Part shown: in pieces, positions 1-9,845 of the stretch
Numbering within the stretch: the first letter of the stretch is position 1
Layout: every line of letters starts with the position of its first letter
NCBI RefSeq assembly: GCF_900106045.1
Contig: NZ_LT629802.1
Coordinates: forward strand, 2,418,001 to 2,482,000
Length of the DNA: 64,000 nucleotides
Direction of reading: 5' to 3'
From: Pseudomonas mucidolens
GTDB taxonomy: Bacteria; Pseudomonadota; Gammaproteobacteria; Pseudomonadales; Pseudomonadaceae
Position numbers and translations under genes: made by a program
The notes under the pieces: generated by a model
What the model was told of the DNA's origin: nothing
The model's input: the letters and a program-made list of their open reading frames with translations, nothing else
Database searches by the model: none

Positions 1-755
1 GAGCTGGAGTTGGCCGCCGTGACGGTCCCGCCCTCGCGGAACGCCGGTTTCAGACTGGCGATCTTGTCCAGCCTGGCCTTGGGCGGTTGCTCGTCGTGGG
101 TGACGGTTTTCTGCTCCTTGCCGACGGTGACCTGCACCGGGACGATCTCGGCGCTGAAGCTGCCCTCTTTGATCGCCTGCTGGGCGCGGGTCAGTGAAGC
201 AATCGCAAAGGCGTCCTGTGCTTCACGGCTGAAGCCGTTCCGTTCGGCGCAGTCCTCGGCAAAAGTGCCCATCAATCGGCCCTTGTCATAGGCGTCTTCC
301 AGGCCGTCGAGAAACATATGGTCAAGCACCCGGCCATGTCCCATGCGGTAGCCGCCGCGGGCACGATCTAACAGATAAGGCGCATTCGACATGCTCTCCA
401 TGCCTCCAGCGATCACGGCGTCGACGCTGCCAGCCAGCAGCAAATCATGGGCAAGGATCGTCGCTTGCATGCCCGAACCGCACATTTTGTTGAGGGTGGT
501 GCAGCGGGTCGATTTATCCAGCCCGGCACCCAATGCCGCCTGGCGTGCGGGCGCCTGGCCGAGTCCGGCCGGCAATACGCAGCCGAACAGCACCTCATCC
601 ACCGCATCACTGGCAATACCGGCGCGCTCGACCGCGGCGCGAATTGCCGCGGCGCCCAATTGGGGCGCGGTCAGGCCCGACAACTCGCCCTGAAAACCGC
701 CCATTGGGGTACGCACGGCACTGACGATGACAATCGGATCGTGGTTCTGAGTCAT
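1..755 (-). CDS. Acetyl-CoA C-acyltransferase (thiolase), 3' part outside window
   Basis: This is the N-terminal about 251 residues of a thiolase; the C-terminus lies beyond position 1. Thiolases cleave 3-ketoacyl-CoA with CoA, or condense two acyl-CoAs. The nucleophilic cysteine is at about residue 92 in the motif NKMCGSGMQA, and the GGMESMS motif follows. The conserved VTAANSSS stretch is the last part visible. The ATG at 755 has a strong AAGGAGG ribosome site just upstream. It is the third gene of a minus-strand operon after an acyl-CoA synthetase and an SDR dehydrogenase, which suggests degradation of a short or branched acyl chain. The substrate cannot be read from the sequence. Confidence 0.93.
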   Translation of the reverse strand, partial: MTQNHDPIVIVSAVRTPMGGFQGELSGLTAPQLGAAAIRAAVERAGIASDAVDEVLFGCVLPAGLGQAPARQAALGAGLDKSTRCTTLNKMCGSGMQATILAHDLLLAGSVDAVIAGGMESMSNAPYLLDRARGGYRMGHGRVLDHMFLDGLEDAYDKGRLMGTFAEDCAERNGFSREAQDAFAIASLTRAQQAIKEGSFSAEIVPVQVTVGKEQKTVTHDEQPPKARLDKIASLKPAFREGGTVTAANSS

Positions 756-767
756 GATAAATCCTCC

Positions 768-1535
768 TTACTTCGGCGCCATGCGCAAGGCGCCGTCGAG
801 ACGGATCACCTCACCATTGAGCATGCTGTTTTCAATGATATGACGTGCCAGCGCCGCGTATTCGGCGGGTTTGCCAAGGCGCGGCGGGAACGGCACACCG
901 GCGGACAGCGATTCGCGGACTTGCGGGGTCATTCCAGCCATCATCGGGGTTTCGAAGATACCAGGGGCGATGGTCATCACTCGTATGCCGAAACGCGCCA
1001 GTTCCCGGGCGGCGGGCAATGTCAGACTGGCAATCGCACCCTTGGAGGCGGCGTACGCGGCCTGGCCGATCTGACCATCGAAGGCGGCGACCGACGCAGT
1101 GTTGATGATCACCCCGCGTTCACCGTCGGCGTTGGCGTCACTTTCGGCGATAGCGGCAGCGGCGAGACGCAGCAGGTTGAAGCTGCCGATCAGGTTGACG
1201 TTGATGACTTGAGCGAAGCTGGCCAAGGCATGCGGACCATTTTTGCCAAGGATCTTCTCGCCCCGCACCACGCCTGCGCAGTTGATCAGCCCATGTAAAC
1301 CGCCAAACGCCGCAACAGTCGCCTGCACCGCTGCCTCAGCGGCAGCTTCCTGGCTGATATCCGCCACCACGCTCCGCGCCTGTTCACCCAACTTGCTGGC
1401 CTGCGCGGCAACCGCGTCGGCATTCAGATCCACCAGCATCACCCTGGCACCTGCGGACACCAGCATTTCGGCGGTCGCGGCACCGAGGCCCGATGCTCCG
1501 CCGCTGACCAGAAAAACCTTGTTCTCAATCTGCAT
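768..1535 (-). CDS. SDR-family 3-hydroxyacyl-CoA dehydrogenase (type II / HSD10-like)
   Basis: A 255-residue short-chain dehydrogenase expected to oxidise 3-hydroxyacyl-CoA to 3-ketoacyl-CoA with NAD+. The glycine-rich cofactor motif GGASGLGAA is at about residue 11, an aspartate follows beta-2 (LVDLNAD) as in NAD-preferring enzymes, and the catalytic YAASKG (Tyr-x-x-x-Lys) is present, as are INTAS and the APGIFETPM loop typical of the HSD10/FabG-like group. The start is ATG 1535; a longer reading frame upstream overlaps the neighbouring synthetase gene and is not needed. It sits 12 bp ahead of the thiolase and 22 bp after the synthetase, so the three are almost certainly co-transcribed. Confidence 0.9.
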   Translation of the reverse strand: MQIENKVFLVSGGASGLGAATAEMLVSAGARVMLVDLNADAVAAQASKLGEQARSVVADISQEAAAEAAVQATVAAFGGLHGLINCAGVVRGEKILGKNGPHALASFAQVINVNLIGSFNLLRLAAAAIAESDANADGERGVIINTASVAAFDGQIGQAAYAASKGAIASLTLPAARELARFGIRVMTIAPGIFETPMMAGMTPQVRESLSAGVPFPPRLGKPAEYAALARHIIENSMLNGEVIRLDGALRMAPK

Positions 1536-1557
1536 CACTGTTTCCTTGAAAGTAGGA

Positions 1558-3222
1558 TCAAACCGTGGTGGTGGCGGCAAGCGCGGCCTGGACCTTGGCA
1601 ATTTCCTGGTTACGCAAGATAAAACGCTGCAACTTGCCACTCGGTGTCTTGGGCAGGTCGCTGACAAATTCGATTTCCCGTGGGTAGGTATGTGCCGCCA
1701 GACGGTTGCGCACATGCTGGCGCAGCTCTTCGGCGAGCGCCGGGTCGGCGCGGTATTGCCCGTGGATCACCACGAATGCCTTGACCAGTTCGGTCCGCTG
1801 CGCGTCCGGCTTGCCGACGACGGCTGCTTCGACCACCGCGGGGTGCTCCACCAGGGCACTTTCCACGTCAAACGGACCGACCCGATAACCCGACGTGGTG
1901 ATCACATCATCGCTGCGCCCGACGAAACTGATGCTGCCATCGGTGTTCAACTCCACGGTGTCGCCGCTGAGGTAGTACTTGCCGACGAACGCCTTGGTCT
2001 TGACCCCTTCGTAGCCGGCGAACCAGCACATCGGCGACTGCTCGCGGTCGATGGCGAGGATCCCGGGCTGGCCGGCCGGCAGCTCTTGACAGTCGTCGTC
2101 AAGCACCACAATGCGGTGGCCCGGCGAGGCAAATCCGGCGGAGCCCACATGCACCGGATGATCCAGGCCGTGGTGATTACACAAGACCATGCCCAGCTCA
2201 GTCTGGCCGTAGTGGTCATGGATGGTGACGCCCAGGTTATCGGCGAACCAGCGGATCACTTCCGGGTTCAACGGTTCGCCAGCGCTGCTGACGATGCGCA
2301 ATTTGCCCTTGACCGAGCGGGCGAACTGCTCACCGCCGGCAATCAACAGGCGATAGGCCGTTGGCGAACCTGTAAGGTTGGTGATTGCGTATTTATTGAT
2401 GATGCGACAAGTGCTTTCCAGGGTGAACGGCCCGTCGTAGAAGGTGATTGGGTGCCCCATGGCGAGCGGCCCGGTCACGCCGAAGTAGATGCCATAGGCC
2501 CAGCCTGGATCGGCCACGTTCCAGAATGCATCTTCGGGGCGCAGGTCCACCGCATCACGGGTGTAGCTCTGGAACGCGACGATGGCCTTGAGCGGCACCG
2601 ACAGCGCTTTCGAGGGGCCGGTGGTGCCCGAAGTGAACATCAACAGAAAAGGATCATCGGCCCCCAGCAGCACCGGCTCGCACTGGTTGGAGTAATTCGG
2701 CAGTTCGGCCCAGAAGCTGTAATCGCCCCGGACAATGCCCTCGCCCTTGGGACCCGAGACGGTGACAATCGTCGGGCAATCGGCAACTTCGAGGAGTTTG
2801 GTGCGGTTGACGGTATCTGTGACCACCAGCGCCGCCCCCGAGCTGTTCAGGCGATGCTCGATGGCCTTCGGGCCAAATGCGGTGAACAACGGCTGATAAA
2901 CCGCACCGATGCGCCAGGTGGCGAACACCACTACCAGCAGTTCCGCAGTACGCGGCAGCAGGCCTGCCACCTTGTCGCCGCGCTTGACGCCGCGGGCCAG
3001 GAGGAAATTGGCAAAGCGCGCGGCCTGGTCCTGCAGCTCACTGAAGGTGAACGTGGCGCTGCTGCCATCCTTGCCCTCCCAAAACAACGCAATACGACCC
3101 GGCAATACATGTCGATCGCAGCATTCGACGCAGGCATTGAGTCCTTGCAGGTTGCCGGCCAGCGCGGCGTCGACGGTTTGCTGATAGTTGAATTGGGTAA
3201 TTGCAGTCGAATAATCACGCAT
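1558..3222 (-). CDS. AMP-dependent acyl-CoA synthetase
   Basis: A 554-residue member of the acyl-adenylate-forming (ANL) superfamily. It activates a carboxylic acid with ATP and CoA to give acyl-CoA, AMP and PPi. The ATP-binding loop [10 protein letters not shown] is at about residue 190, DHYGQTELG follows, then LSGDTVE, and the C-terminal lysine lies in PKTPSGKLQ. Length fits the medium-chain/AcsM-like group. The chosen ATG at 3222 starts MRDYST; an upstream in-frame extension of 28 residues looks non-coding. It is the first gene of the operon with the SDR and thiolase, consistent with activation followed by the last two steps of beta-oxidation. Confidence 0.9.
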   Translation of the reverse strand: MRDYSTAITQFNYQQTVDAALAGNLQGLNACVECCDRHVLPGRIALFWEGKDGSSATFTFSELQDQAARFANFLLARGVKRGDKVAGLLPRTAELLVVVFATWRIGAVYQPLFTAFGPKAIEHRLNSSGAALVVTDTVNRTKLLEVADCPTIVTVSGPKGEGIVRGDYSFWAELPNYSNQCEPVLLGADDPFLLMFTSGTTGPSKALSVPLKAIVAFQSYTRDAVDLRPEDAFWNVADPGWAYGIYFGVTGPLAMGHPITFYDGPFTLESTCRIINKYAITNLTGSPTAYRLLIAGGEQFARSVKGKLRIVSSAGEPLNPEVIRWFADNLGVTIHDHYGQTELGMVLCNHHGLDHPVHVGSAGFASPGHRIVVLDDDCQELPAGQPGILAIDREQSPMCWFAGYEGVKTKAFVGKYYLSGDTVELNTDGSISFVGRSDDVITTSGYRVGPFDVESALVEHPAVVEAAVVGKPDAQRTELVKAFVVIHGQYRADPALAEELRQHVRNRLAAHTYPREIEFVSDLPKTPSGKLQRFILRNQEIAKVQAALAATTTV

Positions 3223-3504
3223 CGCTTCAAATCCCTGTGTCTTTTTGTTTTGAGGACGGGCTACGTAAACCGGGGAAATAGTCGCTCCAGAGCGGACTGC
3301 GAACAATGGTCAAAGCCTTCAACATGACTGACTGGTTTGGCCAATGGTGCACGCCGGCTTGCAAGGGCTGGTGTTGGTGGAAGGTCGCAAGCTAGTGCTC
3401 AGAGGGTCATTGACTACAGAGTGTCCCAATGTGGGTTTGACACGCGAAGTGGCCTGACCGAAGCTGTTGGCCTTGCAATAGTTGCCTAGCTTCCGGACGC
3501 CTGC

Positions 3505-4563
3505 ATGTCAAAATCTCGCCGTTACGCCATCGTCGGCTTGTGCATCCTGTTGTTTACCGTACTGATCTCCTGGTATTTCACGGGCACTTCCCCGGAAGTC
3601 GTGCCCCAGACCATTGCCCATGGCTACTCCAAGGCGTTGAAGCAGGCTCGGCATGGCGAACCGGGAGCTGCGCGCGTCCTCTATCAACAACTGGCGCGCC
3701 AGGACTTGTCGCCGACCCGGCGGGTCGCGCTGCACGCCGAGCTGCCCAACTACCCCAGTCCCCAGGCGCTGAAACTGGCGGACAAAGACCTCATCAATAA
3801 CGCGCCACTGGTACGCCAGGCGGCCATTCGCAGCATTGTCGGGCTGGTGCCCAGTGGCCAGCGGACCCTACTGCTGGGGCCATTACTGGAGGATCCCGAA
3901 CAAAGCGTACGGTTCGCGGCTGCCAACGCGTTGCTCGGGCTTTCACCCGACGCAGTGGGCCTTTATTTTGGCCCGTTACAGCGCGTGCTCGACGAATTCG
4001 AAAAGCAACTCAAGAGCCAGCCCGAAACGTCCGAGGGCTGGATTCAACTGGCACGCTTGTACATTCACAACGCTCGCCTGACCGAGGCTCAGAGTGCATT
4101 GCAACAGGCTCTGCGCCTGGAACCGGACAACCTGCCAGCCGTTGTGGCACAGATCGAGCTGCTGGATAAGCAAGGCAAAGTCGATGACTCGCGCCAATTA
4201 CTGGCCAACCAACTGCGAGCGCACCCGGAGTCGGCTTACCTGCAACACGCCTTGGGGATGTGGCTGCTGAACCACGGTGAGCGCGAATACGCTCTCCTCG
4301 GGCTGTCCAAGGCCGTAGAGCTTGAACCCGACAATCAGGATTTGCGCTACGACCTGGCCACCACCCTGTACGCCCAAAAGGAACTGGAGGCCGCCCAGCG
4401 ACAGTTGGAAGAAATCGTCCAACGTCACCCACAGAATCGCAAGGCACGCGTGCTGCTGGTCCATTACTGGAAGGAAAGCGGTCAGTTGCAAAACGTCCAG
4501 GTGTTGTTAGCCCAATTGGAACAGCAAAACCCCGATGATCCAGCGCTGCAACAAGGCCTGTAG
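3505..4563 (+). CDS. Membrane-anchored TPR/HEAT-repeat protein
   Basis: A 352-residue protein with one N-terminal hydrophobic segment (about residues 8-26, no lipobox), so probably an inner-membrane anchor with the rest in the periplasm. Residues about 90-140 look like HEAT-type repeats (VRQAAIRSIVGL, VRFAAANALLGL). From about 170 there are tetratricopeptide repeats (WIQLARLYIHNARLTEA, LQHALGMWLLNHGE). Such repeats act as protein-binding scaffolds, for example with cytochrome c maturation-like or multihaem systems, but no partner gene lies next to it. No strong ribosome site precedes the ATG. The specific function is unknown. Confidence 0.8.
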   Translation: MSKSRRYAIVGLCILLFTVLISWYFTGTSPEVVPQTIAHGYSKALKQARHGEPGAARVLYQQLARQDLSPTRRVALHAELPNYPSPQALKLADKDLINNAPLVRQAAIRSIVGLVPSGQRTLLLGPLLEDPEQSVRFAAANALLGLSPDAVGLYFGPLQRVLDEFEKQLKSQPETSEGWIQLARLYIHNARLTEAQSALQQALRLEPDNLPAVVAQIELLDKQGKVDDSRQLLANQLRAHPESAYLQHALGMWLLNHGEREYALLGLSKAVELEPDNQDLRYDLATTLYAQKELEAAQRQLEEIVQRHPQNRKARVLLVHYWKESGQLQNVQVLLAQLEQQNPDDPALQQGL

Positions 4564-4707
4564 ACCCACGTTCAAACCGCTGAAAACTGCGACCCGGCTC
4601 GCACAACGGCGAGAAAATGTGGAACCGTCATAAAGTGCCACGGTCAAGTAAATATGGCGCATCCGATTGGGCTACGCCGCCAACTTGTAAGTGACCGAGG
4701 GCACTCC

Positions 4708-6213
4708 TTGTCTACATCCAACGCGCTCTTCACAGCAAAAGCGGCAACCGGTATCGAAGGACTCGACGATATCCTCTGCGGCGGGCTTTTGCGGAGCCAT
4801 TTGTTCCTGCTTGAAGGCGAGCCAGGCACCGGTAAAACCACCGTAGCCCTGCAGTTTCTGCAGAACGGGGCCAAGGCCGGCGAACGCTCGCTGTACATCA
4901 CCCTGTCGGAAACCGAACACGAATTGCGCCAGGGAGCGAAGTCCCACGGCTGGGACCTGGATGAAAACATCCATATCTTTGAATTGACCCCGCCGGAAAA
5001 CCTGCTCAATGCCGAGCACCAGCAAAGCCTGCTGTACTCCTCGGACCTGGAGCTGGGCGAAGCCACCCGACAGATTTTCGAGGTGGTGGAGCGCGTCAAG
5101 CCGTCGCGGGTGGTGATCGACAGCCTTTCGGAAATCCGCCTTCTGGCGCAAAGTTCGTTGCGCTATCGAAGACAGATTCTGGCGATCAAGCATTACTTCG
5201 TACGTTACAAAGCGACGGTGCTGATGCTCGACGACCTGACCACCGAAGCTCTCGACAAGACGGTGCACAGTGTGGCCCACGGGGTGATTCGCCTGGAGGA
5301 GCTGAACCCCAACTACGGCGCTGAGCGCCGTCGGGTACGGGTGGTCAAGTACCGGGGTCAGAAATACCGTGGCGGCTTTCATGATTTCACCATCATGAGT
5401 GGCGGCGTGCATGTGTTCCCCCGACTGGTGGCGGCTGAACATCGTAGCGGTTACCAGCGACAGACCTTGAGCAGTGGCATAGGCGAGCTGGATGCATTGT
5501 TGGGCGGCGGTATCGAGAGCGGCTCCAGTTCCCTGATCCTCGGCCCGGCCGGCACTGGCAAATCGCTGATTTCGCTGATCTTCGCCGCAGCTGCCGTCGC
5601 CCGTGGCGAGAAGGCCGCGCTGTTTATCTTCGATGAAGACCTGGGTCTACTGTTCGACCGCATGAAGAAAATGGACATCGATCTGGAGATGTTGCAGCAG
5701 ACCGGCAATCTGTTCATCGAACAGGTCGACGCCGCTGAACTGTCGCCCGGCGAGTTCTCCCACCGCGTGCGCCGGTGCGTCGACGATCGTGGGATCAAGA
5801 CGGTGATCATCGACAGCATCAATGGCTACCAGGCGGCCATGCCCGAAGAGAACGCGCTGATCCTGCATATGCATGAATTGCTGCTGTACCTTAACCGCCA
5901 AGGTGCCGCGACCTTCATGACAGTCGCTCAGCATGGCCTGGTAGGCGACAACATGCAGGCGCCGGTGGATATCACCTATCTGGCCGATACCGTGATCCTG
6001 CTGCGTTACTTCGAAGCGCTGGGCCAGGTACGCCGGGCTATTTCAATCATCAAGAAACGTACCGGCAGCCATGAGACGACCATTCGCGAATACCGCATCG
6101 GCAGCCAGGGCATGACCGTCGGCGAACCACTGGATGCTTTCCATGGTGTACTGCGGGGTGTGCCGACGTATATGGGCACCGACAATCCGCTGCTCAAGGA
6201 TCCGCGATTGTGA
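4708..6213 (+). CDS. KaiC-like RecA-family ATPase (two KaiC domains)
   Basis: A tandem-domain KaiC-family ATPase of about 501 residues. Walker A motifs are GEPGTGKTT in the first domain and GPAGTGKS in the second, followed by ADTVILLRYFE and IKKR..HE typical of bacterial KaiC homologues. I chose the TTG at 4708 (MSTSNALF) because GAGGG lies 6 nt upstream; an ATG at 4654 would add 18 residues but has no ribosome site. Where cyanobacterial KaiC has adjacent Ser-Thr autophosphorylation sites, the aligned residues look like Thr-Tyr. No kaiA or kaiB is nearby. Its stop overlaps the start of a hybrid kinase, so the two are probably one signalling unit. A stress or redox-sensing role is an inference from homologues outside cyanobacteria. 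Confidence 0.88.
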   Translation: MSTSNALFTAKAATGIEGLDDILCGGLLRSHLFLLEGEPGTGKTTVALQFLQNGAKAGERSLYITLSETEHELRQGAKSHGWDLDENIHIFELTPPENLLNAEHQQSLLYSSDLELGEATRQIFEVVERVKPSRVVIDSLSEIRLLAQSSLRYRRQILAIKHYFVRYKATVLMLDDLTTEALDKTVHSVAHGVIRLEELNPNYGAERRRVRVVKYRGQKYRGGFHDFTIMSGGVHVFPRLVAAEHRSGYQRQTLSSGIGELDALLGGGIESGSSSLILGPAGTGKSLISLIFAAAAVARGEKAALFIFDEDLGLLFDRMKKMDIDLEMLQQTGNLFIEQVDAAELSPGEFSHRVRRCVDDRGIKTVIIDSINGYQAAMPEENALILHMHELLLYLNRQGAATFMTVAQHGLVGDNMQAPVDITYLADTVILLRYFEALGQVRRAISIIKKRTGSHETTIREYRIGSQGMTVGEPLDAFHGVLRGVPTYMGTDNPLLKDPRL

Positions 6214-7883
6214 GTGATTTGCCCGGCATCCACGAACGCGCGATCATTCTCGCGCCTCTGGGACGCGACAGCACTCTGGCTCTGCAAATGCTCAACGAGG
6301 CGGGTTTCAGCGGAATAACCGCCAATCACCTGCCCATGCTCTGCGAGGAGCTGGAGCAAGGTGCCGGCCTGTTGATCATTGCCGCCGAAGCCTTGCGCGG
6401 CGCCGACTTGCAACCGCTGCTCGATTACTTGCAGCAGCAGCCGGCCTGGTCGGACCTGCCGATTGTATTGATGACCCAGCATGGCGGGGGCGAACAGGCC
6501 AACTCTTCACAACTGAGTGCGCTATTGGGCAACATCACGCTGCTCGAGCGTCCCTTCCATCCGATTACCTTGATCAGCCTGGTGTCCACAGCGTTGCGCG
6601 GACGACGTCGGCAATATGAAGCGCGGGATCGCTTGATCGATCTGAGCCAAAGCGAATTGCGCCTGCATCGAACCCTTGAAACGCTCGAGCAGCAGGTTGA
6701 AGAGCGCACCGCCCAGTTGCGCAACAACGAAGAGGCCTTGCGCCAATCGCAGAAAATGGAAGCCGTGGGTCAATTGACCGGCGGTATCGCCCATGACTTC
6801 AACAACATGCTCACCGGCATTATCGGTAGCCTGGAACTGTTGCGCCGACGCTTGGCCCGAGGTCGTTTCGAAGACCTCGACAGCCTGATCGACCTCGGTG
6901 TGACTTCAGCCAACCGCGCGGCCAGCCTGACCCACCGCCTGCTGGCATTTTCCCGTCGGCAATCGCTCGACGCCAAACCAGTGCAGATCAACAACCTGGT
7001 GTCATCCATGGGCGAGCTGCTGCAACGCAGCCTCAATGAAAGTACCACCCTGGACATGCGCCTGAACGAGCAGTTATGGACTGCCGAGGCGGACCCCAAT
7101 CAACTGGAAAGTGCCCTGCTCAACCTTGTGCTCAACGCCCGGGATGCCATGCCCACCGGCGGTAAACTGGTGGTGGAAACCAGCAATCGCCATTTGGACA
7201 GCGTCTTTGCCGCCGCCTACGGGACGCTCCAGTCGGGTGATTACGTGGAACTGAGTGTCAGCGACACCGGCTGCGGAATGCCCGAAAGCGTTGTCCGCCG
7301 AGCGTTTGATCCGTTTTTTACTACCAAACCCATCGGCCAAGGCACCGGCCTCGGCCTGTCGATGATCTACGGTTTCGCTCGCCAGTCCCGTGGTCATGTG
7401 TGCATTCACAGTGTGGTTGGTGAAGGCACCACCGTCAGCCTGTTCCTGCCGCGTTTTGTCGGCGAAGCGGTGGGGGCTGACCTGCCGGACCCGGCCTTGC
7501 TCCCCTACGCCAATACCGGCGAGACCGTGCTGATCGTCGAAGACGACCCTGCGGTCAGGGTGTTGGTAAGCCAGGTACTGAGCGAATTGGGCTACGCCTT
7601 TGTCGAAGCCCCCGACGCCGACAGTGCGCTGCCGATCATCCAGTCCAGCCAGCGAATTGACCTGTTGATCAGCGACGTGGGCCTGCCAGGCATGAATGGT
7701 CGTCAGTTGGCAGAGATCGGGCGCCAGGTCAGGCCGGAGCTGCGGGTGTTGTTCATCACCGGATATGCCGAACACGCGGCAGCGCGCGGCGGTTTCCTGG
7801 ATCCTGGCATGCAGTTGATTACCAAGCCCTTCACGTTTGATTTATTGACCGCGAAAGTACGAGAGATGATTCAGCAACGTTGA
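6210..7883 (+). CDS. Hybrid sensor histidine kinase/response regulator coupled to KaiC
   Basis: A 557-residue cytoplasmic hybrid kinase with no membrane segment. Residues 1-130 look like a degenerate receiver domain, then a short coiled coil, then a HisKA domain with the phospho-histidine in GGIAHDFNNML. The ATPase domain shows NLVLNARDAM, DTGCGMP and GTGLGLS. The C-terminal receiver has IVEDD, the acceptor aspartate in ISDVGLPGMNG, and the lysine of TKPF. It starts with GTG overlapping the kaiC-like stop (GTGA), the arrangement for translational coupling, so its input is plausibly the ATPase. The output target is not evident; the phosphorelay could feed the stand-alone receivers nearby. Confidence 0.9.
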   Translation: MSDLPGIHERAIILAPLGRDSTLALQMLNEAGFSGITANHLPMLCEELEQGAGLLIIAAEALRGADLQPLLDYLQQQPAWSDLPIVLMTQHGGGEQANSSQLSALLGNITLLERPFHPITLISLVSTALRGRRRQYEARDRLIDLSQSELRLHRTLETLEQQVEERTAQLRNNEEALRQSQKMEAVGQLTGGIAHDFNNMLTGIIGSLELLRRRLARGRFEDLDSLIDLGVTSANRAASLTHRLLAFSRRQSLDAKPVQINNLVSSMGELLQRSLNESTTLDMRLNEQLWTAEADPNQLESALLNLVLNARDAMPTGGKLVVETSNRHLDSVFAAAYGTLQSGDYVELSVSDTGCGMPESVVRRAFDPFFTTKPIGQGTGLGLSMIYGFARQSRGHVCIHSVVGEGTTVSLFLPRFVGEAVGADLPDPALLPYANTGETVLIVEDDPAVRVLVSQVLSELGYAFVEAPDADSALPIIQSSQRIDLLISDVGLPGMNGRQLAEIGRQVRPELRVLFITGYAEHAAARGGFLDPGMQLITKPFTFDLLTAKVREMIQQR

Positions 7884-7972
7884 GGAGGTCGTGTGGCCGC
7901 TGCTGACCATCGATCCTCCTCCGACACAGCATAGGTATCTACACACGCTTAAATCCAAGCAGATAGAGCGGT

Positions 7973-8106
7973 TGTGGCGAGCGGGCTTGCCCCGCGTTGG
8001 GCTGCGAAGCAGTCACAGTAAGCCGAATGCGGTGTATCAGATACTCCGTAGCGGCAGGTTTTGGGGCTGCTTCGCAGCCCAACGCGGGGCGAGCCCGCTC
8101 GCCACA
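7973..8106. repeat. REPIN: inverted pair of REP sequences
   Basis: Two nearly identical 40-bp sequences face each other. The first runs 7973-8012 and begins TGTGGCGAGCGGGCTTGC; the second, 8067-8106, is its reverse complement with one or two changes. They are separated by about 54 bp. This is the layout of a REPIN, the non-autonomous element of P. fluorescens moved by a RAYT transposase. No RAYT gene is in this window. It fills most of the 312-bp gap between the hybrid kinase (ends 7883) and the convergent receiver gene (ends 8196), where it could also act as a hairpin terminator. Confidence 0.8.
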
Positions 8107-8195
8107 GGAGAATTCGTCGGTTTGTGGAAGTTGTGTGGATACGCCAACACAGACAAGTGTCCGGCTCCCGGAAATACAGGTTCAACACAGCGCTC

Positions 8196-8573
8196 TTAAG
8201 CCAGCAATCGCTGAATATGCTCTTGCAACGTATCCAGATCAAACGGCTTGGCCAGGATCGGCGCGTTGCGGGTGATCGGGCTGTTGCAGTCCAGAATCTC
8301 TTGCGGATAACCGCTGATAAAGATGACCTTCAGTTCCGGTCGCAGCAACAGCGCGGGCTCGGCGATCTGCACCCCGGAAATGCCTCCAGGCAACCGGTAG
8401 TCGGTGACCATCAAGTCCAGGTGCGGTTTGCTGGCAAGAATTTCGAACGCCTGCTCGCCATTAATGGCTTTTAGTACCCGATAGCCCAGGCCAGCCAGGT
8501 ATTCACCCAACACAAACATAATCGATTCGTCATCTTCGACGATCAGTACAACATCTTGCGCATCTTCACTCAT
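8196..8573 (-). CDS. Stand-alone response regulator (receiver only)
   Basis: A 125-residue CheY-like receiver with no output domain. The acidic pair lies in LIVEDDES, the phospho-acceptor aspartate in MVTDYRLPGG, and the conserved lysine in LAKPFDLD. The start is ATG 8573 preceded by AAAGG; a longer frame upstream would add 16 residues. It lies 78 bp downstream of the receiver-kinase ending at 8652 on the same strand. It is therefore probably the last gene of the CHASE3-kinase/CheR/CheB/kinase cluster. It would act as a phosphate sink or relay, or by binding another protein. Confidence 0.88.
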   Translation of the reverse strand: MSEDAQDVVLIVEDDESIMFVLGEYLAGLGYRVLKAINGEQAFEILASKPHLDLMVTDYRLPGGISGVQIAEPALLLRPELKVIFISGYPQEILDCNSPITRNAPILAKPFDLDTLQEHIQRLLA

Positions 8574-8651
8574 GGGAAGCCTTTGCTCGGTCGATAGCTG
8601 CAGATACGACCATAAGGTCACGCAGAGGTTGCGTTGAATATACGTCTGATT

Positions 8652-9845
8652 TCACGCGTCTGCCTCAAGGGGCAGGCACACCCGAAACAAGGCGCCCTCG
8701 CCTACCCGGCTTTCGACCTCAATAGTTCCGCCGTGGGCGGCAATGATCTGCTCGGAAATGAACAGCCCCAACCCCAGCCCAGCAACGGCATGGCTGGCCG
8801 AGACCCGCTCGAACTGTTGAAAGATCCGCTTCTGGTTTTCTTCGCTGATACCAATCCCGCGATCGCGCACCTCGATCCGTGCCTCACCGTGTTCGGCGTA
8901 CACGCGCACGTCCACCGGGCTTTTGGCGCCGTAACGCAAGGCGTTGGTCAACAGGTTGGACACCACCTGCTCAATCCTGAACTCATCCCAATTCCCCACC
9001 ACCGGCTGCTCAGCCAGCAAGTCTATCGATGAACCGGCCGCCGCCACTTGGGGGGCGAAGTTTTCCAACAGGTTGCGCACCAACAGGGACAGGTCGAAAC
9101 GCGTGGGGCGAATTGACAACTTGCCGGTACGGATACGCGACACGTCGAGCATGTCTTCGATCAAGCGCGTCAGGCTCTGGATCTGCCGCTCGTCGCGATC
9201 GACCATGGCGCGCATTTTGTCCAGGGTGAAGGCACTGGCGTTGTCACGGGCCAGATGCATCTTGCGCAACTGGGTTTCAAGGATCAGTCCATTCAGCGGC
9301 GTGCGCACTTCGTGGGCGACGATGGACATGAAGTCATCACGCATGCGCACCGCCTGCTCGAGTTGCGCCTGGGTCGCCTGCAGCCTGGTCAGCAGGGTTT
9401 CCTGTTCGCGACGGCTTTGCTCAAGCGCCTCGACTTGCAGCTTCATGGCCTCGCGCTGGCGATACAACTCGACGAAGACATTGACCTTGCTCTTGACCGC
9501 GTGGATATCCAACGGTTTGTGCAGGAAGTCCACCGCCCCACTCTCATAGCCTTTGAAGGCATAGTTCAACTCGCGGCCGGCGGCGCTGACAAACACGATG
9601 GGAATGTTCTTGGTCTTTTCCGTGCCGCGCATCATTTCGGCCAGTTCAAAACCGTTCATGCCGGGCATCTGCACGTCAAGAATGGCCATCGCAAACTCAT
9701 GCTCAAGCAACAACGACAACGCCTCGTCGGCATTCAGTGCCTTATAGACCAGGCGATCCTCGCGTTTGATCAGCGCTTCAAGGGCCAGCAGGTTTTCCGG
9801 CAGATCATCGACGATCAGCAGCTTGGCCTGGACAGTACTTAACAT
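8652..9845 (-). CDS. Receiver-histidine kinase (REC-HisKA-HATPase)
   Basis: A 397-residue soluble kinase with the receiver in front. The receiver (about residues 5-125) has LIVDDLPEN and the acceptor aspartate in ILDVQMPGMNG. A coiled-coil linker (residues 130-165) follows, then HisKA with the phospho-histidine in IVAHEVRTPLNG, and an ATPase domain with NLLTNALRYG, DRGIGI and GLGLGLF. It has no sensor or membrane domain, so its receiver is probably the input, loaded by the large hybrid kinase upstream. Its start overlaps the end of the cheB-like gene by 7 bp, showing tight co-translation. Confidence 0.9.
   Translation of the reverse strand: MLSTVQAKLLIVDDLPENLLALEALIKREDRLVYKALNADEALSLLLEHEFAMAILDVQMPGMNGFELAEMMRGTEKTKNIPIVFVSAAGRELNYAFKGYESGAVDFLHKPLDIHAVKSKVNVFVELYRQREAMKLQVEALEQSRREQETLLTRLQATQAQLEQAVRMRDDFMSIVAHEVRTPLNGLILETQLRKMHLARDNASAFTLDKMRAMVDRDERQIQSLTRLIEDMLDVSRIRTGKLSIRPTRFDLSLLVRNLLENFAPQVAAAGSSIDLLAEQPVVGNWDEFRIEQVVSNLLTNALRYGAKSPVDVRVYAEHGEARIEVRDRGIGISEENQKRIFQQFERVSASHAVAGLGLGLFISEQIIAAHGGTIEVESRVGEGALFRVCLPLEADA

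Noticed and set aside
447..1298. Long plus-strand open frame opposite the thiolase and SDR genes
   Set aside because: It is the antisense shadow of high-GC genes on the minus strand; its translation has no recognisable motif and is rich in His, Gly and Arg as typical shadows are.
1243..3327. 694-codon plus-strand open frame opposite the acyl-CoA synthetase
   Set aside because: The minus strand encodes a complete, motif-rich acyl-CoA synthetase over the same bases. The plus frame is a codon-phase shadow.
4708..6213. A full circadian clock locus
   Set aside because: Only a KaiC-like ATPase is present; kaiA and kaiB are absent and the phosphosite pair differs, so clock function should not be inferred.
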